From Nitrospirales bacterium (lineage in GTDB: Bacteria; Nitrospirota; Nitrospiria; Nitrospirales; UBA8639): 64,000 nucleotides of DNA. This document shows, piece after piece, positions 35,021-45,661 of this stretch. Both the position numbers and the translations under genes were made by a program. Within the stretch, counting starts at the first letter, position 1; the number at the start of each line of letters is the position of its first letter. The stretch is from the NCBI GenBank assembly GCA_029261355.1, contig JAJDBM010000007.1:1-64000 (forward strand), given 5' to 3'. The notes under the pieces are model-generated. The model was not told the DNA's origin and searched no databases. It worked only from the letters and a program-made list of their open reading frames with translations.

Positions 35021-35308
35021 GGCAGCAACTACAAACAGGGGGAAATAAGAAAGTAAGAAAAAATGGCTAAGGAGAATGAGAGAATCAAGTAGGAGTCCAC
35101 TTACGTTTCACGTCTTAACTTAGCTATGTAAATAACACCAGACCTGGTGCTCATTTTGTATGAGGGCCGCAACTACAAACAGCAGATAATGAGGACGGAA
35201 GGAGGAATGGCTAAGAAAAACGAGAAACTCAAATAGGAGTCCACCTACGTTTCCCTTCGTAACTTAGCTATGTAAATGACACCAGACCTGGTGCTCATTT
35301 TGTATGGG
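35021..35308. repeat. 144-bp tandem duplication covering the 3' end of oppF
   Basis: Positions 35021-35164 and 35165-35308 are imperfect direct copies offset by exactly 144 bp, checked at both ends (GCAACTACAAACAG and AACTTAGCTATGTAAAT). The right copy contains the last codons of the ATP-binding protein gene ([11 protein letters not shown]). The left copy keeps the same codons, with His changed to Tyr, as an untranslated remnant. Differences between copies show the duplication is not recent. Confidence 0.85.
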
Positions 35309-36268
35309 ACCAATGTGAATCAATGGAGGTTCATTGGTTTTGCAAATATCCATCACTTGTGGACAGCGTGTATGAAACCGACAACCGACTGGGGGATTGA
35401 GCGGAGACGGAACATCACCTTCTAAGACAATCCGATCACCTTGCTTTGAAGGGTCAGGTATGGGATTAGCAGATAAGAGCGCCTGGGTATAGGGATGTTG
35501 TGCATCTTCAAACAAGGTCTCAGTTGGAGCAACCTCAGCCAATTTCCCGAGATACATCACCGCAATCCGTTGAGCAAGATATTCCACGACATTCAGATCA
35601 TGCGTGATGAATAAGTAGGCTAATTGAAACTCCTCTTGAAGATCTTTCAACAAGTTAATGATCTGGGCTTGGATCGAGACATCCAATGCCGAGACCGCCT
35701 CATCACACACAATAAACTTAGGCCTCAACGCCAAAGCTCTGGCAATCCCCACACGTTGCCGCTGCCCTCCAGAAAATTCATGAGGATATCGTGAATGATG
35801 CTCAGGACGTAACCCAACACGAATCAGTAATTGCTCCACCTGATCTTGGAGATCACTGCCTTTGGCTAATCGATGAATCTTCAGGGGCTCCCCGACAATC
35901 GAGCCAACCGTCATCCTCGGGTTTAATGAACTATAGGGATCTTGAAAAATGATCTGCATATGACGACGCGCTGCTCGTAACTCTTTCGCGCCTAGATGAA
36001 AGATATTATTTCCTTCAAATATGGCCTCACCAGCGGTTGGCTCCATCAGACGAAGAATGGTTCGTCCGACCGTCGTCTTCCCACACCCTGACTCTCCCAC
36101 CAACCCCAGGGTTTCGCTATGTTGAATGGTCAGGCTCACATCATCGACAGCCTTCACCCAGGCAGACGTTCTTGAAAAGACTCCACTTCGTACTGGGAAG
36201 TATTTTTTAAGCCCGTTCACTCGAAGGAGCGGTTGTCCATTCTGCGTATGCTCAGAGATTGCCGTCAT
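35264..36268 (-). CDS. oppF: Oligopeptide/dipeptide ABC transporter ATP-binding protein (OppF type)
   Basis: About 334 residues from the ATG at 36268; an in-frame TTG lies at 36292. Walker A is [11 protein letters not shown], the Q loop is [13 protein letters not shown], the signature is [17 protein letters not shown] and Walker B is [12 protein letters not shown]. The C-terminal OppD/F extension is present, with [15 protein letters not shown], a Cys cluster reported to hold an Fe-S centre in some family members. It forms the ATPase with OppD. It is the last gene of the operon; its 3' end is duplicated downstream. Confidence 0.93.
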   Translation of the reverse strand: MTAISEHTQNGQPLLRVNGLKKYFPVRSGVFSRTSAWVKAVDDVSLTIQHSETLGLVGESGCGKTTVGRTILRLMEPTAGEAIFEGNNIFHLGAKELRAARRHMQIIFQDPYSSLNPRMTVGSIVGEPLKIHRLAKGSDLQDQVEQLLIRVGLRPEHHSRYPHEFSGGQRQRVGIARALALRPKFIVCDEAVSALDVSIQAQIINLLKDLQEEFQLAYLFITHDLNVVEYLAQRIAVMYLGKLAEVAPTETLFEDAQHPYTQALLSANPIPDPSKQGDRIVLEGDVPSPLNPPVGCRFHTRCPQVMDICKTNEPPLIHIGPIQNEHQVWCHLHS

Positions 36269-36335
36269 CTTAGTCTTACCCCAAGGGTCCAAGCAGAACT
36301 GTTCATGGTTAACGTTTGCTTATTCACGATGCCTC

Positions 36336-37301
36336 TCAACTATGCAGCCAACATGACGTCTCATGACCATCACCAATTTGAATAAGAGGAGGGGGCTGCT
36401 CTGCACAATGCGCCAACACATCCAGACAGCGTGAGGAAAAATGACATCCGGTTGGATATTGCAACGGCGATGGCACAGTCCCCTTAATCGACTCAAGTCG
36501 CTTCCCTCGTTCACCAGGTCGAGGAAGAGAATTGAGTAGGGCCTTAGTATAGGGATGAGAAGGGTTTTTAAATAATTGTTCAACATTCGCCCGCTCAGCA
36601 ATCTTGCTGGCATACATGACAATCACATCGCGCGAGAATTGTGCAACGACGCCTAAATTATGCGTGATGAGCAAAATGGCCATACCCATTTCATCTTGAA
36701 GACTTTTCAAAAGATCAAGAATTTGTGCCTGGATCGTCACATCCAGGGCAGTCGTCGGTTCATCTGCAATAAGGAGGTCTGGCTTACAGGCCAAGGCCAT
36801 CGCAATCATGACACGTTGCTTCATGCCGCCAGACATTTCATGTGGATATTGATCAATACGACGTTCTGGAGAAGGAATACGGACCTTGTCAAGAAGCCTG
36901 AGGACTTCCTCTCGAATCTCGCGTTTAGAAAGATCCGTATGAATTTGAAGAGACTCTCCAATCTGATCACCAATGGTAAAGACAGGGTTCAGAGAAGTCA
37001 TCGGCTCTTGGAAAATCATCCCAATCGACTTCCCTCGTATCTTTCGCATTTCTCCTTCTGGTAGATCGAGTAAATTCTGTCCCCGAAAGAGAATTTTGCC
37101 TCCAACAATCCGTCCGGGCTTATCGACCAACCGCATCACGGAAAAGGCCGTCACTGACTTTCCACATCCAGATTCTCCGACGAGCGCAAGCGTCTCGCCA
37201 GGTTGAATAGAAAGGCTCACATCCTCCACGGCCCGAATCTCACCTTTATCGGTGAAAAATGAAGTGGAAAGATTCTGTATTTCTAAAAGAGGTTGAGACA
37301 T
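36336..37301 (-). CDS. oppD: Oligopeptide/dipeptide ABC transporter ATP-binding protein (OppD type)
   Basis: 321 residues. Walker A is [11 protein letters not shown], the Q loop is [14 protein letters not shown], the signature is [17 protein letters not shown] and Walker B is [12 protein letters not shown], the classic OppD form. It ends with the [15 protein letters not shown] cluster. It starts 9 bp after the permease stop, so translation is coupled. It pairs with the OppF-type subunit to power the permease. Confidence 0.95.
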   Translation of the reverse strand: MSQPLLEIQNLSTSFFTDKGEIRAVEDVSLSIQPGETLALVGESGCGKSVTAFSVMRLVDKPGRIVGGKILFRGQNLLDLPEGEMRKIRGKSIGMIFQEPMTSLNPVFTIGDQIGESLQIHTDLSKREIREEVLRLLDKVRIPSPERRIDQYPHEMSGGMKQRVMIAMALACKPDLLIADEPTTALDVTIQAQILDLLKSLQDEMGMAILLITHNLGVVAQFSRDVIVMYASKIAERANVEQLFKNPSHPYTKALLNSLPRPGERGKRLESIKGTVPSPLQYPTGCHFSSRCLDVLAHCAEQPPPLIQIGDGHETSCWLHS

Positions 37302-37309
37302 GCAGCGCT

Positions 37310-38290
37310 CTAACGACTTCGAAGTTTCGGATTTAAGGCCTCACGAAGACCTTCCCCAACTAGATTAAACGCGAGCACAACCACAAAAATTGCAAAGCCG
37401 GGAATAAAGAACAGCCAAGGCGCATCAAAAATAAAACCTTTGCCATCAGACAAAATATTACCCCATGTTGCATAAGGCGGCTGTACGCCAAACCCTAAAA
37501 AACTGAGCGCCGACTCCGTCAAAATAGCACCGGCCACACCGATAGTAGCCGACACCAAAACTGGAGCAATCGCATTCGGCACCATATGTCTAAAAATGAT
37601 TCTTCTCTCAGGGATGCCTAACGCCTGCGCTGCTATGACAAAATCTTGTTCGCGCAATGAAAGAAACTCAGCTCTGACAAATCGTGCAGTCCCCATCCAA
37701 CTGGTCAACCCAATCACAATCATGATGTTGTAAATACTTGGAGGTAATAATGCCACAACGGTTAAAATAAGAAAAAACGTCGGGAAGCAAAGCATGACAT
37801 CGGTAAAGCGCATGATCAGTGTATCAACAGTCATGAATCCCAGTTTCATTTTTCCGTAAAATCCAGATAGCCCTCCTAGAAGAATCCCGATGAATACCGA
37901 AATCCCGACGGCGATGAACCCAATTGATAGGGAAACAAATGCGCCTTGCAACATACGAGCAAACACATCGCGGCCCAATTCATCCGTTCCAAATACGTAC
38001 ACCCCGAATGTGGGTTGAATGTCTAAAGCTACGACTTCATCGGATGGAAACGACAGTGGAGGGGAAAATTTATCGGGTAATCGAACAATTTCGGTATCAA
38101 ACACAATCACCCACTCCGTCAAAACCTTTCCTGCCATAGCCGCAACAAACAGACAAGCCAAAATCACACAGCCTGCGACAGCTATTCGGTCTTTTTGGAA
38201 AATGCGGACAAATTCTTCCCAGGGTGTTTCATGCGGAAGAAGTGGCTCTTCATGCATTTCCTGGGCTGTATCGATTGTCTGATTATTCAT
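37310..38290 (-). CDS. oppC: Peptide ABC transporter permease (OppC type)
   Basis: 326 residues, with the long N-terminus and six membrane helices of OppC/DppC. GTDELGRDVFARMLQGAFVSL is the family hallmark, and EAA-loop residues are in AAQALGIPERRIIFRHMVPNAIAPVLV. The periplasmic loop ends with ESALSFLGFGVQPPYATWGNIL. It makes the channel with OppB. Confidence 0.95.
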   Translation of the reverse strand: MNNQTIDTAQEMHEEPLLPHETPWEEFVRIFQKDRIAVAGCVILACLFVAAMAGKVLTEWVIVFDTEIVRLPDKFSPPLSFPSDEVVALDIQPTFGVYVFGTDELGRDVFARMLQGAFVSLSIGFIAVGISVFIGILLGGLSGFYGKMKLGFMTVDTLIMRFTDVMLCFPTFFLILTVVALLPPSIYNIMIVIGLTSWMGTARFVRAEFLSLREQDFVIAAQALGIPERRIIFRHMVPNAIAPVLVSATIGVAGAILTESALSFLGFGVQPPYATWGNILSDGKGFIFDAPWLFFIPGFAIFVVVLAFNLVGEGLREALNPKLRSR

Positions 38291-38328
38291 CCTAAATCAT
38301 AACTTCGGATTGTTGAGGTATCCCATGT

Positions 38329-39291
38329 TCACTGAAGTCGAATTCTAGGATCAACAACGGCATAGAGAATGTCTGATAGGAGCGTCCCTGCTAGCGTCAG
38401 GACGGCAGCAATAAAATTGATCGTCAAAATAACCGGAAAGTCTCTGGCGAGAATCGCTTCATAGCCCAGTCGGCCCAAGCCAGGCCATGCAAAAATTTGC
38501 TCAAAAATAACTGATCCCCCAATAAGCCCAGGAAGAAGCAGCCCGAACATGGTGACGAAGGGGAGTAATCCATTTCGCAACGCATGTCTGTAAATCACCG
38601 TATCTTCCTCCAACCCTTTCGCACGAGCCGTTCGGACATAATCCTGGCCTATGACTTCTAACATTTGTGAACGGACGTATCGAGAGAGAACCGCGACACC
38701 CAAGATAGCCGACATCAAGGAGGGAATCACTAAATGCCAGATACGATCCATCAGACGAAAAACTGGTTGAGCACCTTCGATCCCAAAGGTTTTCATCCCG
38801 ATGACCGGAACTCCAAATACCTCGACAACCCACAACACCATAATATAGGACAAGAAGAACCCTGGAAGAGAGATCAGAGCATAGGCGACAAATGTACTTG
38901 ACCGATCATAGACCGAACCTCGTCGTATAGCTGAATGGATACCCGTCGGAAAAGCAAAAGTCCACACAAGTAGGGTGGCACAGATAAAAAGAGGAAGTGA
39001 GTTTAAAAATCGTCCCCATATTTTTGGTAACACCGGCTGGTTATCCTTAAACGACTTAAGCTCCCCAGAGTAGAGGTCTTTGACCCAATATACATACTGA
39101 AGATAGAGCGGATCATCTAAGTGAAAGGCGGCTCGAATTCGAGCGATGTCTTCAGGTTTCATTCTTGGATTTGCAGGGTCAACCTGACTAGGCTCTCCTG
39201 GGGCAAGGTGAATCACGGAATGAGCCATAATCGAGACAATCACGAGCAACAAAATCCGTTGAAGCACATTTCGTGTAATAAAAGCGAGCAT
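38329..39291 (-). CDS. oppB: Peptide ABC transporter permease (OppB type)
   Basis: About 320 residues from the ATG at 39291; an in-frame TTG is at 39309. The first helix (RNVLQRILLLVIVSIMAHSVIHLAPGEP) and the loop DPLYLQYVYWVKDL are typical of OppB/DppB. The EAA loop is TARAKGLEEDTVIYRHALRNGLLP, and the end is VDPRIRLQ. It forms the inner-membrane channel with OppC and lies 38 bp upstream of oppC. Confidence 0.95.
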   Translation of the reverse strand: MLAFITRNVLQRILLLVIVSIMAHSVIHLAPGEPSQVDPANPRMKPEDIARIRAAFHLDDPLYLQYVYWVKDLYSGELKSFKDNQPVLPKIWGRFLNSLPLFICATLLVWTFAFPTGIHSAIRRGSVYDRSSTFVAYALISLPGFFLSYIMVLWVVEVFGVPVIGMKTFGIEGAQPVFRLMDRIWHLVIPSLMSAILGVAVLSRYVRSQMLEVIGQDYVRTARAKGLEEDTVIYRHALRNGLLPFVTMFGLLLPGLIGGSVIFEQIFAWPGLGRLGYEAILARDFPVILTINFIAAVLTLAGTLLSDILYAVVDPRIRLQ

Positions 39292-39369
39292 ACTATTCAC
39301 TAAAACCAATCAGTACCATGGTGAAACAGAGTCATGAAGGTCACAATCATGGAACCTTTCACGTTTCAA

Positions 39370-41502
39370 CTAAAAATTTGGAGTAAATTCCAATTTCCTC
39401 CAACGATGAAAGTAGAATAACTCATCACCCGTTTTAGTTGGATAAATTTTCCCATAGGTCTCGTTCCCTTCTTCATCACTGTCAACCAGTACAATTTTCT
39501 TATCGAGCACGCGAGTACTCAGCGGTGAATACAAAAATGTGTACGGCTGATCTTCTGCAATGAGCGCATGTAATTGATGGGCCAATTCACGTTGCCGCGC
39601 ACGATTATATTCTTGTCGAATCCGTACAATAAGATCATCTGCCCGTGGATTGTGATATCCCACAAAGTTGAGTTGCTGCGGTCCGGCCTGACTGGAATGC
39701 CAGATCTGATATAAGTCTGGATCAATGTTCATGCTCCACCCCAACACTACAGCATCAAACTCTCCGGTATTCACAAAATCTTTCAGGAAAATCGCCCATT
39801 CAAAATACTGCGTATTGCACTTAACGCCGATGTTCTTCCATGCATTCTGAGCGATCGTCATCACATTTTTCCGAATCGGATTGCCACTATTCGTGATGAG
39901 ATTAAATTCAAAAATTTTCCCTTCTTTTTCTAGCCACCCATCAGCATTTCTCTGCCATCCCATCTCTTCAAAAAGAGCTAAAGCTGCATCAGGGTCGTAG
40001 GGAAGCGGAGTAATAGAATGGTCATACCACTCAGTATTTTGAGGGTACGGGCCAGTGATACGCTCACCCTCTCCATATAACAAATATTTCAAAAAATCAT
40101 CGATATTAATTGCCATACCCAAGGCTTGCCGAATCTTGGCATCCGCAAATAAAGGCTTGCGGTTATTATATCCTATATAGGTAAAACCAAATCCTAAGCT
40201 CGAAAAGGATTGATAGGCTGGATTATCTTTATATCGGGCCACTTGGTGAGGTTGAGCCCCATAATAGTCAACAGCACCAGCCAGGAACTCCATTTCTTGA
40301 GTTAAGAGATCTGGGATAATACGCATATAATATTCTCGATATTGAGCAGGGCCTTCCCAATACTCATCAAATCGTTGAAGATGGATAAATTCATCCCCTT
40401 GCCATTCAACAAATTGAAAGCGACCAGCGCCTATCGGATGTCGATTAAATTCACTGTCTCGCATCCCAAAATTTTTCTTCGCCTCAGTCGAGAGTTCACG
40501 TTCCATCATCTCTAGGTTCATGGCTTGTTGATTGAGGAGATGTTCGGGCAAAATGTGCATCATCCACGCATTGATTGCTGGCGAGTAGAGCCTTTTATAT
40601 GTGACTTTCACCGTATGCGAATCCACGATTTCAACCACCTTAATCGGTTCAAAATCAGATGTCCGCGGGGATAAATTCTTAGGGTCCATAATCGCTTCAT
40701 AGGTAAACTTCACATCTCCTGCATCAAACTCATGTCCATCATGAAAAGTCACACCTTTCCTAAGATCAAAGACAATTTGTGGATTATGCTCGGTCACAGG
40801 AAGCAGTTCAGGGTATTGAGCCTTCAGTTGTGATTGAATTTCTAGTGAGACCTCAGACGGAATAGAGATATACGGCTCATGAGAAAAATGATCCACATAG
40901 TGTTTACCAATGATAGGGGTCAAACGTGTGAACAAATCTTGGTCCACATGATCTAGGGTAAACTCGACTCGCTCAGGAACATTAATCGCCACCTCTACGG
41001 TTTCAATAGTAGGTTTTTCGTTGTTATCTTGTATTGATACGGAAACAACTGTCTCATGTCGATGAGCAGGCAACAGTCGTAGGGAAGTCAGGTGTGAACC
41101 GAGCTCAGAGAAAGACGTTTGCGTGAGACCTTGTTGAATTCTTCGTAATAGCTCAGCTCCAGAGACGACCACCCCATCCGGAAATCGACTCTTGAGGTTG
41201 ACAAGCAGATACGCCTTCTCGGTAATCTCCCAATCCGTGGCAAGCCGGCCACGTAAGCTCAAATCTTCATCTAAATCCAACAACCCTTCAAATACATGAC
41301 TCACAATAGCCGAACTGGCTCCATCGGCATTTAAAATTGGATTTAAGATTTTGGCATCTCCAATGGATCCTTCAATATAGGTGACAAGTCTATTGGGGTT
41401 TCCCGAAGCTTGATTCTCGTATGTGGGAACCCAAAAGTAAGATTGGAGAAGGACTATGGTAAGGACGATAGGGATGATGAGGAGCAACCGTTTAATCGTC
41501 AT
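39370..41502 (-). CDS. oppA: Peptide-binding protein of ABC transporter (SBP family 5)
   Basis: About 710 residues, large for OppA (often about 540), because of an extra domain near residues 120-215. The N-terminus is a signal or anchor helix (RLLLIIPIVLTIVLLQSYF) with no lipobox Cys, so it may stay tethered by the uncleaved helix. Family 5 motifs include VFEGLLDLDEDL, VTFHDGHEFDAGDVKFTYEAI, HPIGAGRFQFVEW, IRQALGMAINIDDFL and the Trp-rich WSMNIDPDLYQIWHSSQ. It delivers peptides or other ligands to the permease. Start at the ATG 41502 (TTG at 41508). Confidence 0.92.
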   Translation of the reverse strand: MTIKRLLLIIPIVLTIVLLQSYFWVPTYENQASGNPNRLVTYIEGSIGDAKILNPILNADGASSAIVSHVFEGLLDLDEDLSLRGRLATDWEITEKAYLLVNLKSRFPDGVVVSGAELLRRIQQGLTQTSFSELGSHLTSLRLLPAHRHETVVSVSIQDNNEKPTIETVEVAINVPERVEFTLDHVDQDLFTRLTPIIGKHYVDHFSHEPYISIPSEVSLEIQSQLKAQYPELLPVTEHNPQIVFDLRKGVTFHDGHEFDAGDVKFTYEAIMDPKNLSPRTSDFEPIKVVEIVDSHTVKVTYKRLYSPAINAWMMHILPEHLLNQQAMNLEMMERELSTEAKKNFGMRDSEFNRHPIGAGRFQFVEWQGDEFIHLQRFDEYWEGPAQYREYYMRIIPDLLTQEMEFLAGAVDYYGAQPHQVARYKDNPAYQSFSSLGFGFTYIGYNNRKPLFADAKIRQALGMAINIDDFLKYLLYGEGERITGPYPQNTEWYDHSITPLPYDPDAALALFEEMGWQRNADGWLEKEGKIFEFNLITNSGNPIRKNVMTIAQNAWKNIGVKCNTQYFEWAIFLKDFVNTGEFDAVVLGWSMNIDPDLYQIWHSSQAGPQQLNFVGYHNPRADDLIVRIRQEYNRARQRELAHQLHALIAEDQPYTFLYSPLSTRVLDKKIVLVDSDEEGNETYGKIYPTKTGDELFYFHRWRKLEFTPNF

Positions 41503-42297
41503 AGACAAGAGGACAAGGAATTAAACAAAAATTCACCTAGACCCTAATAGTTAATGTAACAGGAAGTGCTGAAAGTGCGCCACTTACAAGCCCAAAAGGC
41601 TCACACTCACAAGCCTATTGGTCAATGACCATCATCATGATTTGATCAATATAAACTCAACTTAGGAAGTACAGCCATCCGAGGCGACTTGCCATTTTAT
41701 CTTCCAATTCATCTTTCATGAAGTCATCCCTGACAAGCATCGACCGCTGCTCACATGCCAAGGAGTCTAACGACACAATTGACCAGGTGACTCAAGGATT
41801 CTAGGAACAGCGATTTGTGGAAACAAGATGAAACACACATCCCTCTCATTCAATCCATCTAGGCAAAGCCCAATTGCACCCACCTAATAGTGCAACAATT
41901 CACCACTGCTACAATCTATGGAATACAAGGAGGCGACCAATTTTCACATCTGACCACAGTCACTCGTCAGACTCAGAACTATATATGTTTCAGAAAAATA
42001 CGCATATTATCAATAACCTATTGAACCGCTTATTGCGGATAGGCTAAGATGTCGCCTCATTTCCTAAAAGTATTTGCTTAAATAAAAGAACGGACTATCC
42101 AAACATCTATTTTCCAGCAAGAGGTGGACCCAAGAATCTACATGTAGAACATTCCTTCAACGACACTTTCCCAAGTGACCTATCTTCATAATTTCTCCGC
42201 ACTTATACGTTATTCGACTTGTCCCCAATAGACATCCTTCTTATGAGGGCCATCGCGCCCTGCACTCGACACCTTTAATTTGGAGGGTAGACTTGGC
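41503..42297. other. Long non-coding region between oppA and a hybrid kinase
   Basis: About 795 bp between divergent genes, with no supported gene or tRNA. It is A+T-rich towards the kinase. It contains a small perfect palindrome GGTCAATGACC (41620-41630) and a bulged hairpin (42017-42043, listed separately). Promoters for both flanking genes must lie here but cannot be pinned down. Confidence 0.55.
42017..42043 (+). promoter_or_regulatory. Bulged hairpin upstream of the hybrid kinase gene
   Basis: CCTAT (42017-42021) pairs with ATAGG (42039-42043). Inside, CCGC (42026-42029) pairs with GCGG (42035-42038), with four unpaired bases on the left arm. It lies about 255 bp before the kinase start. 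Operator or leader structure are both possible. Confidence 0.3.
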
Positions 42298-44235
42298 ATG
42301 AATAACCATCGAGATCCATTTACCATTTTAGTGGTGGATGACAATCCTGGCCTCATCACCCTTATTCAAAAATATCTCCATCGAGAAGGATTTACTACTG
42401 TAGTTGTCCAGAGTGGTACTGAAGCCTTGACCTGGCTTTCAAGCCATCATGCAGACCTCATGCTTCTCGACCTACAACTCTCAGACATCAATGGCGATGA
42501 CCTTGTTCAGGCACTTGAACAGCAACATCGTCTACCACCCTTTATCGTCGTCACCGGACATGGTGATGAACGCCTCGCTGTCAAGATGATGAAATATGGA
42601 GCACGTGACTATGTCATAAAAGATGATATGTTGCTTGAACTCCTCCCCTCGATTGTCATCCATACTTACGAACAACTCAAAAGAGAACAACGACTGTTAC
42701 AAGCTGAAGAAGAATTGAACGATGAGCGAGAGCGACTCTCAATTACCCTTGCATCAATTGCCGAAGGAGTCGTGACCACAGACATTCATGGATGTGTCAC
42801 CTCCATGAATGCCGTCGCTGAAACACAGACAGGCTGGCAGCAAACGGACGCAATCGGTCACCTTGTAGAAAAAGTCGTGTACCTCGTAAATGAAAATGAA
42901 CTGACCTCTCGAGAAGATCCAGTCAAAGGTGTCCTTGATTCAGGCGAAACGCTGAATCCGATCAAACATCTACTCTTGATTTCTCGTGAAGGGATCGAAC
43001 GAGCTGTTGTCACAAGTGCGGCACCTATTCAACGACAAGATAAAACGACTCTTGGGGCAGTTCTTGTCCTTCGTGATATGACGGATCGCATTCGAGCCGA
43101 CCAAGAACTCGTGAAAGCCAATAAGCTTGAATCTCTTGGTATTTTAGCTGGAGGCATTGCCCATGACTTCAATAATTTATTAACGGGTATTCTGGGAAAC
43201 ATTTCTCTCTCAAAAATTTCACTCAACCCTCAGACTGAGGCCTTTAATTTTCTCGAGGAAGCTGAAAAGGCCTCTCTGCGCGCCAAAAGCCTCACCCAAC
43301 AGCTGCTTACGTTTGCACAGGGTGGAGCACCGATCAAAAATCCAATGGCCCTTGAACCTATGCTGACAGAGTCGGCCACTTTTGCTTTACGAGGAACCAA
43401 AAGCCGATGTCAATTCCATTTCCCCTCAGACTTGTGGAGCGTTGAAGCAGACAAAGGACAATTGAGTCATGTGATTCATAATTTAGTCATCAATGCCCAT
43501 CAAGCCATGGCCAGAGGTGGGACCGTTACGCTCAGGGGAGAAAACATTGTCATTCGCACGACTGAGACTGAATGCAAAGTTGCCTTACCAAAAGGAAGTT
43601 ATGTCAAAATTATTATTGAAGACCATGGAATTGGCATTCCAACCGAATACCTCACTCAAATATTTGATCCATATTTCACCACAAAACAATCTGGCAGTGG
43701 CCTCGGCTTATCCACCGCCTATTCAGTGACAAAAAACCATGGCGGAACAATGACCGTCACGTCTGAGCTAGGCAAAGGGACGCAAATGCATCTCTACCTG
43801 CCAGCATCGACAACACCACCGATGATCCGTGACGAATCATATCCCACCTCTATCATGGGTGAGGGAAAAGTGCTGGTCATGGACGATGAAGATTCAGTAC
43901 GAATGCTGCTAGAAGAGATGCTGGAATACCTCGGCTATGAAGTCGAGAGTGTACCTGATGGTGACAATGCCATTACCCTCTACAAACAAGCCCAAGCCAT
44001 GCAACAAGGATATTCTGCTGTGATTTTAGACTTGACAATACCTGGAGGATTAGGAGGAAAAGATACGCTACAACAACTTCGTCAAATTGACCCTGATGTC
44101 AGAGCGATCGTCGCCAGTGGATATTCCAATGATCCACTCTTATCTCAATATACCGCATTTGGATTTCTTGGAATGGTGGCCAAACCATTCCAATTAGGCG
44201 AACTCAGTGAAGTGCTCCATCGAGTGACCATATGA
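42298..44235 (+). CDS. Hybrid histidine kinase: receiver-PAS-HisKA-HATPase-receiver
   Basis: About 645 residues, with receivers at both ends. The N-terminal receiver has VVDDNPGL, acceptor Asp in LMLLDLQLSDING, and Lys in VIKDD. A coil and PAS domain follow (SIAEGVVTTDIHGCVTSMN), then HisKA with acceptor His in GGIAHDFNNLLTG, HATPase_c (NLVINAHQAM, DHGIGIPTEY, GSGLGLST) and a C-terminal receiver with VMDDEDSVR, Asp in AVILDLTIPGGLGG and Lys in VAKPF. GGAGGG at 42282-42287 favours the ATG at 42298 over an upstream in-frame TTG. The layout allows an internal phosphorelay. It is alone on its strand. Confidence 0.94.
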   Translation: MNNHRDPFTILVVDDNPGLITLIQKYLHREGFTTVVVQSGTEALTWLSSHHADLMLLDLQLSDINGDDLVQALEQQHRLPPFIVVTGHGDERLAVKMMKYGARDYVIKDDMLLELLPSIVIHTYEQLKREQRLLQAEEELNDERERLSITLASIAEGVVTTDIHGCVTSMNAVAETQTGWQQTDAIGHLVEKVVYLVNENELTSREDPVKGVLDSGETLNPIKHLLLISREGIERAVVTSAAPIQRQDKTTLGAVLVLRDMTDRIRADQELVKANKLESLGILAGGIAHDFNNLLTGILGNISLSKISLNPQTEAFNFLEEAEKASLRAKSLTQQLLTFAQGGAPIKNPMALEPMLTESATFALRGTKSRCQFHFPSDLWSVEADKGQLSHVIHNLVINAHQAMARGGTVTLRGENIVIRTTETECKVALPKGSYVKIIIEDHGIGIPTEYLTQIFDPYFTTKQSGSGLGLSTAYSVTKNHGGTMTVTSELGKGTQMHLYLPASTTPPMIRDESYPTSIMGEGKVLVMDDEDSVRMLLEEMLEYLGYEVESVPDGDNAITLYKQAQAMQQGYSAVILDLTIPGGLGGKDTLQQLRQIDPDVRAIVASGYSNDPLLSQYTAFGFLGMVAKPFQLGELSEVLHRVTI

Positions 44236-44325
44236 ATGTCCCCAAGTCGTCACAAAAAGAGGGATGGGTGACATGCCTGGTGATGTAGTGGTCTCAATCA
44301 GCAGGTCTGAGTTGAACAGAGGATA

Positions 44326-44631
44326 TTATAATTCAACCTTGATATCTGAACCATCCAGCGTCACGGCATAAGCCTTTACACAAACATCAGGATTATTGGC
44401 ACAGGCCCCGGTTCTCACATTATATTCCCATCCATGCCATGGACATGTCACGACATCTCCCTCCAAATCCCCTTCACCTAACGGACCACCACGATGAATA
44501 CAGGTATTATCAATCACAAAGTAGTTCCCATCCACATTGAAAACCGCTAAGTTTTTATCGTCAACTTCTGCTACGATCCCGCTTCCAGGGGAAACATCTT
44601 CTGTCTTTGCGACAACAATAAGCTCTCCCAT
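44326..44631 (-). CDS. Rieske-type [2Fe-2S] ferredoxin
   Basis: 101 residues. The two ligand boxes are TCIHRG (Cys44, His46) and CPWHGWEY (Cys63, His66), spaced as in Rieske ferredoxins and small subunits of nitrite reductase. AAAGGTG precedes the ATG. It carries electrons to a partner oxygenase or reductase, none of which is visible here. It lies 50 bp downstream of the Mrp-type ATPase on the same strand and may share its transcript. Confidence 0.95.
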   Translation of the reverse strand: MGELIVVAKTEDVSPGSGIVAEVDDKNLAVFNVDGNYFVIDNTCIHRGGPLGEGDLEGDVVTCPWHGWEYNVRTGACANNPDVCVKAYAVTLDGSDIKVEL

Positions 44632-44680
44632 TTTTCACCTTTCCTCGTAAACAACCAATGCTAGATATAATGTACAGACG

Positions 44681-45577
44681 TTAACTCCCAGCTAACGGCT
44701 TTTTAATTTTCTGCAATAAACTGGATAGAGACGGCCCGTCACCTTGACCATCAGATGATTGTGTCATCTGCTCAACTAAGGATTTCGCAATCTGTTTAAA
44801 TGTTTCAGCTTGCGGAGACGACGGATCAGCCACGACGATTGGGGTTCCGGCATCTCCCCCTTCACGAATCGCTGGATCAAGAGGGATACGTCCCAGGAAT
44901 GGAACTTTAAACTTTGCTGCAGCCCTTTCCCCACCACCATGTGAAAAAATTTCACTCCGTTCACCACAATGCCCGCAGACATAAAAGCTCATGTTCTCAA
45001 GTACGCCTAAAATAGGAACATTCACTTTTTGAAACATCACAATGCCCTTACGTACATCTTGCAGCGCGACTTCCTGAGGAGTGGTCACGGTAATCGCCCC
45101 GGTTAAAGGGACAAGTTGAGCCAGTGTCAACTGGACATCTCCTGTCCCAGGGGGAAGGTCGATCAGTAAGTAGTCCAGTTCTCCCCACACGACATCTCGA
45201 AAAAATTGCTGGATAGCCGAATGAACCATCGGTCCACGCCACACGACAGGGGTCTCCTCTGGGACAAAAAATCCCATTGACATCACTTGGACTCCATGGC
45301 CGACAGCTGGAATAATTTTATTCTCATCCTTGACCGGAGCTTCTTTCACACCCATCATGGTGGGAATATTTGGACCATATATATCTGCATCCATTAACCC
45401 AACTTTTGCGCCAGTCAATGCCAAGGCAACAGATAAATTGACCGTGACCGTTGACTTGCCAACGCCTCCCTTTCCACTACTGACTGCAATGACATGCTTG
45501 ACCCCAGGAATCAAATTATCCTTAGAGGCACTTGACTCAGTCGTTTGATTAGCTTGCTGAGGATTGTCCTCTGCCAT
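44681..45577 (-). CDS. Mrp/NBP35-family iron-sulfur cluster carrier ATPase
   Basis: 298 residues. The deviant Walker [13 protein letters not shown] lies near residues 33-44. The Mrp hallmarks follow: [60 protein letters not shown], then VCGHCGE, whose CxxC holds a bridging Fe-S cluster between two subunits. The family loads clusters onto apo-proteins. A Rieske protein follows directly, a fitting client, although this is only inferred from position. There is no N-terminal MIP18 domain. Confidence 0.95.
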   Translation of the reverse strand: MAEDNPQQANQTTESSASKDNLIPGVKHVIAVSSGKGGVGKSTVTVNLSVALALTGAKVGLMDADIYGPNIPTMMGVKEAPVKDENKIIPAVGHGVQVMSMGFFVPEETPVVWRGPMVHSAIQQFFRDVVWGELDYLLIDLPPGTGDVQLTLAQLVPLTGAITVTTPQEVALQDVRKGIVMFQKVNVPILGVLENMSFYVCGHCGERSEIFSHGGGERAAAKFKVPFLGRIPLDPAIREGGDAGTPIVVADPSSPQAETFKQIAKSLVEQMTQSSDGQGDGPSLSSLLQKIKKPLAGS

Positions 45578-45661
45578 AAAATCACACTCCCTTTATAATT
45601 GATCAAAATCAAAGTTCTACGGCCTGTCCTTCATCTGTATGACAGGAATATGCGGAACGTC

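Noticed and set aside
35021-35308. Insertion-sequence end duplication as the cause of the 144-bp repeat
   Set aside because: No terminal inverted repeats or transposase remnants; a simple tandem duplication fits better.
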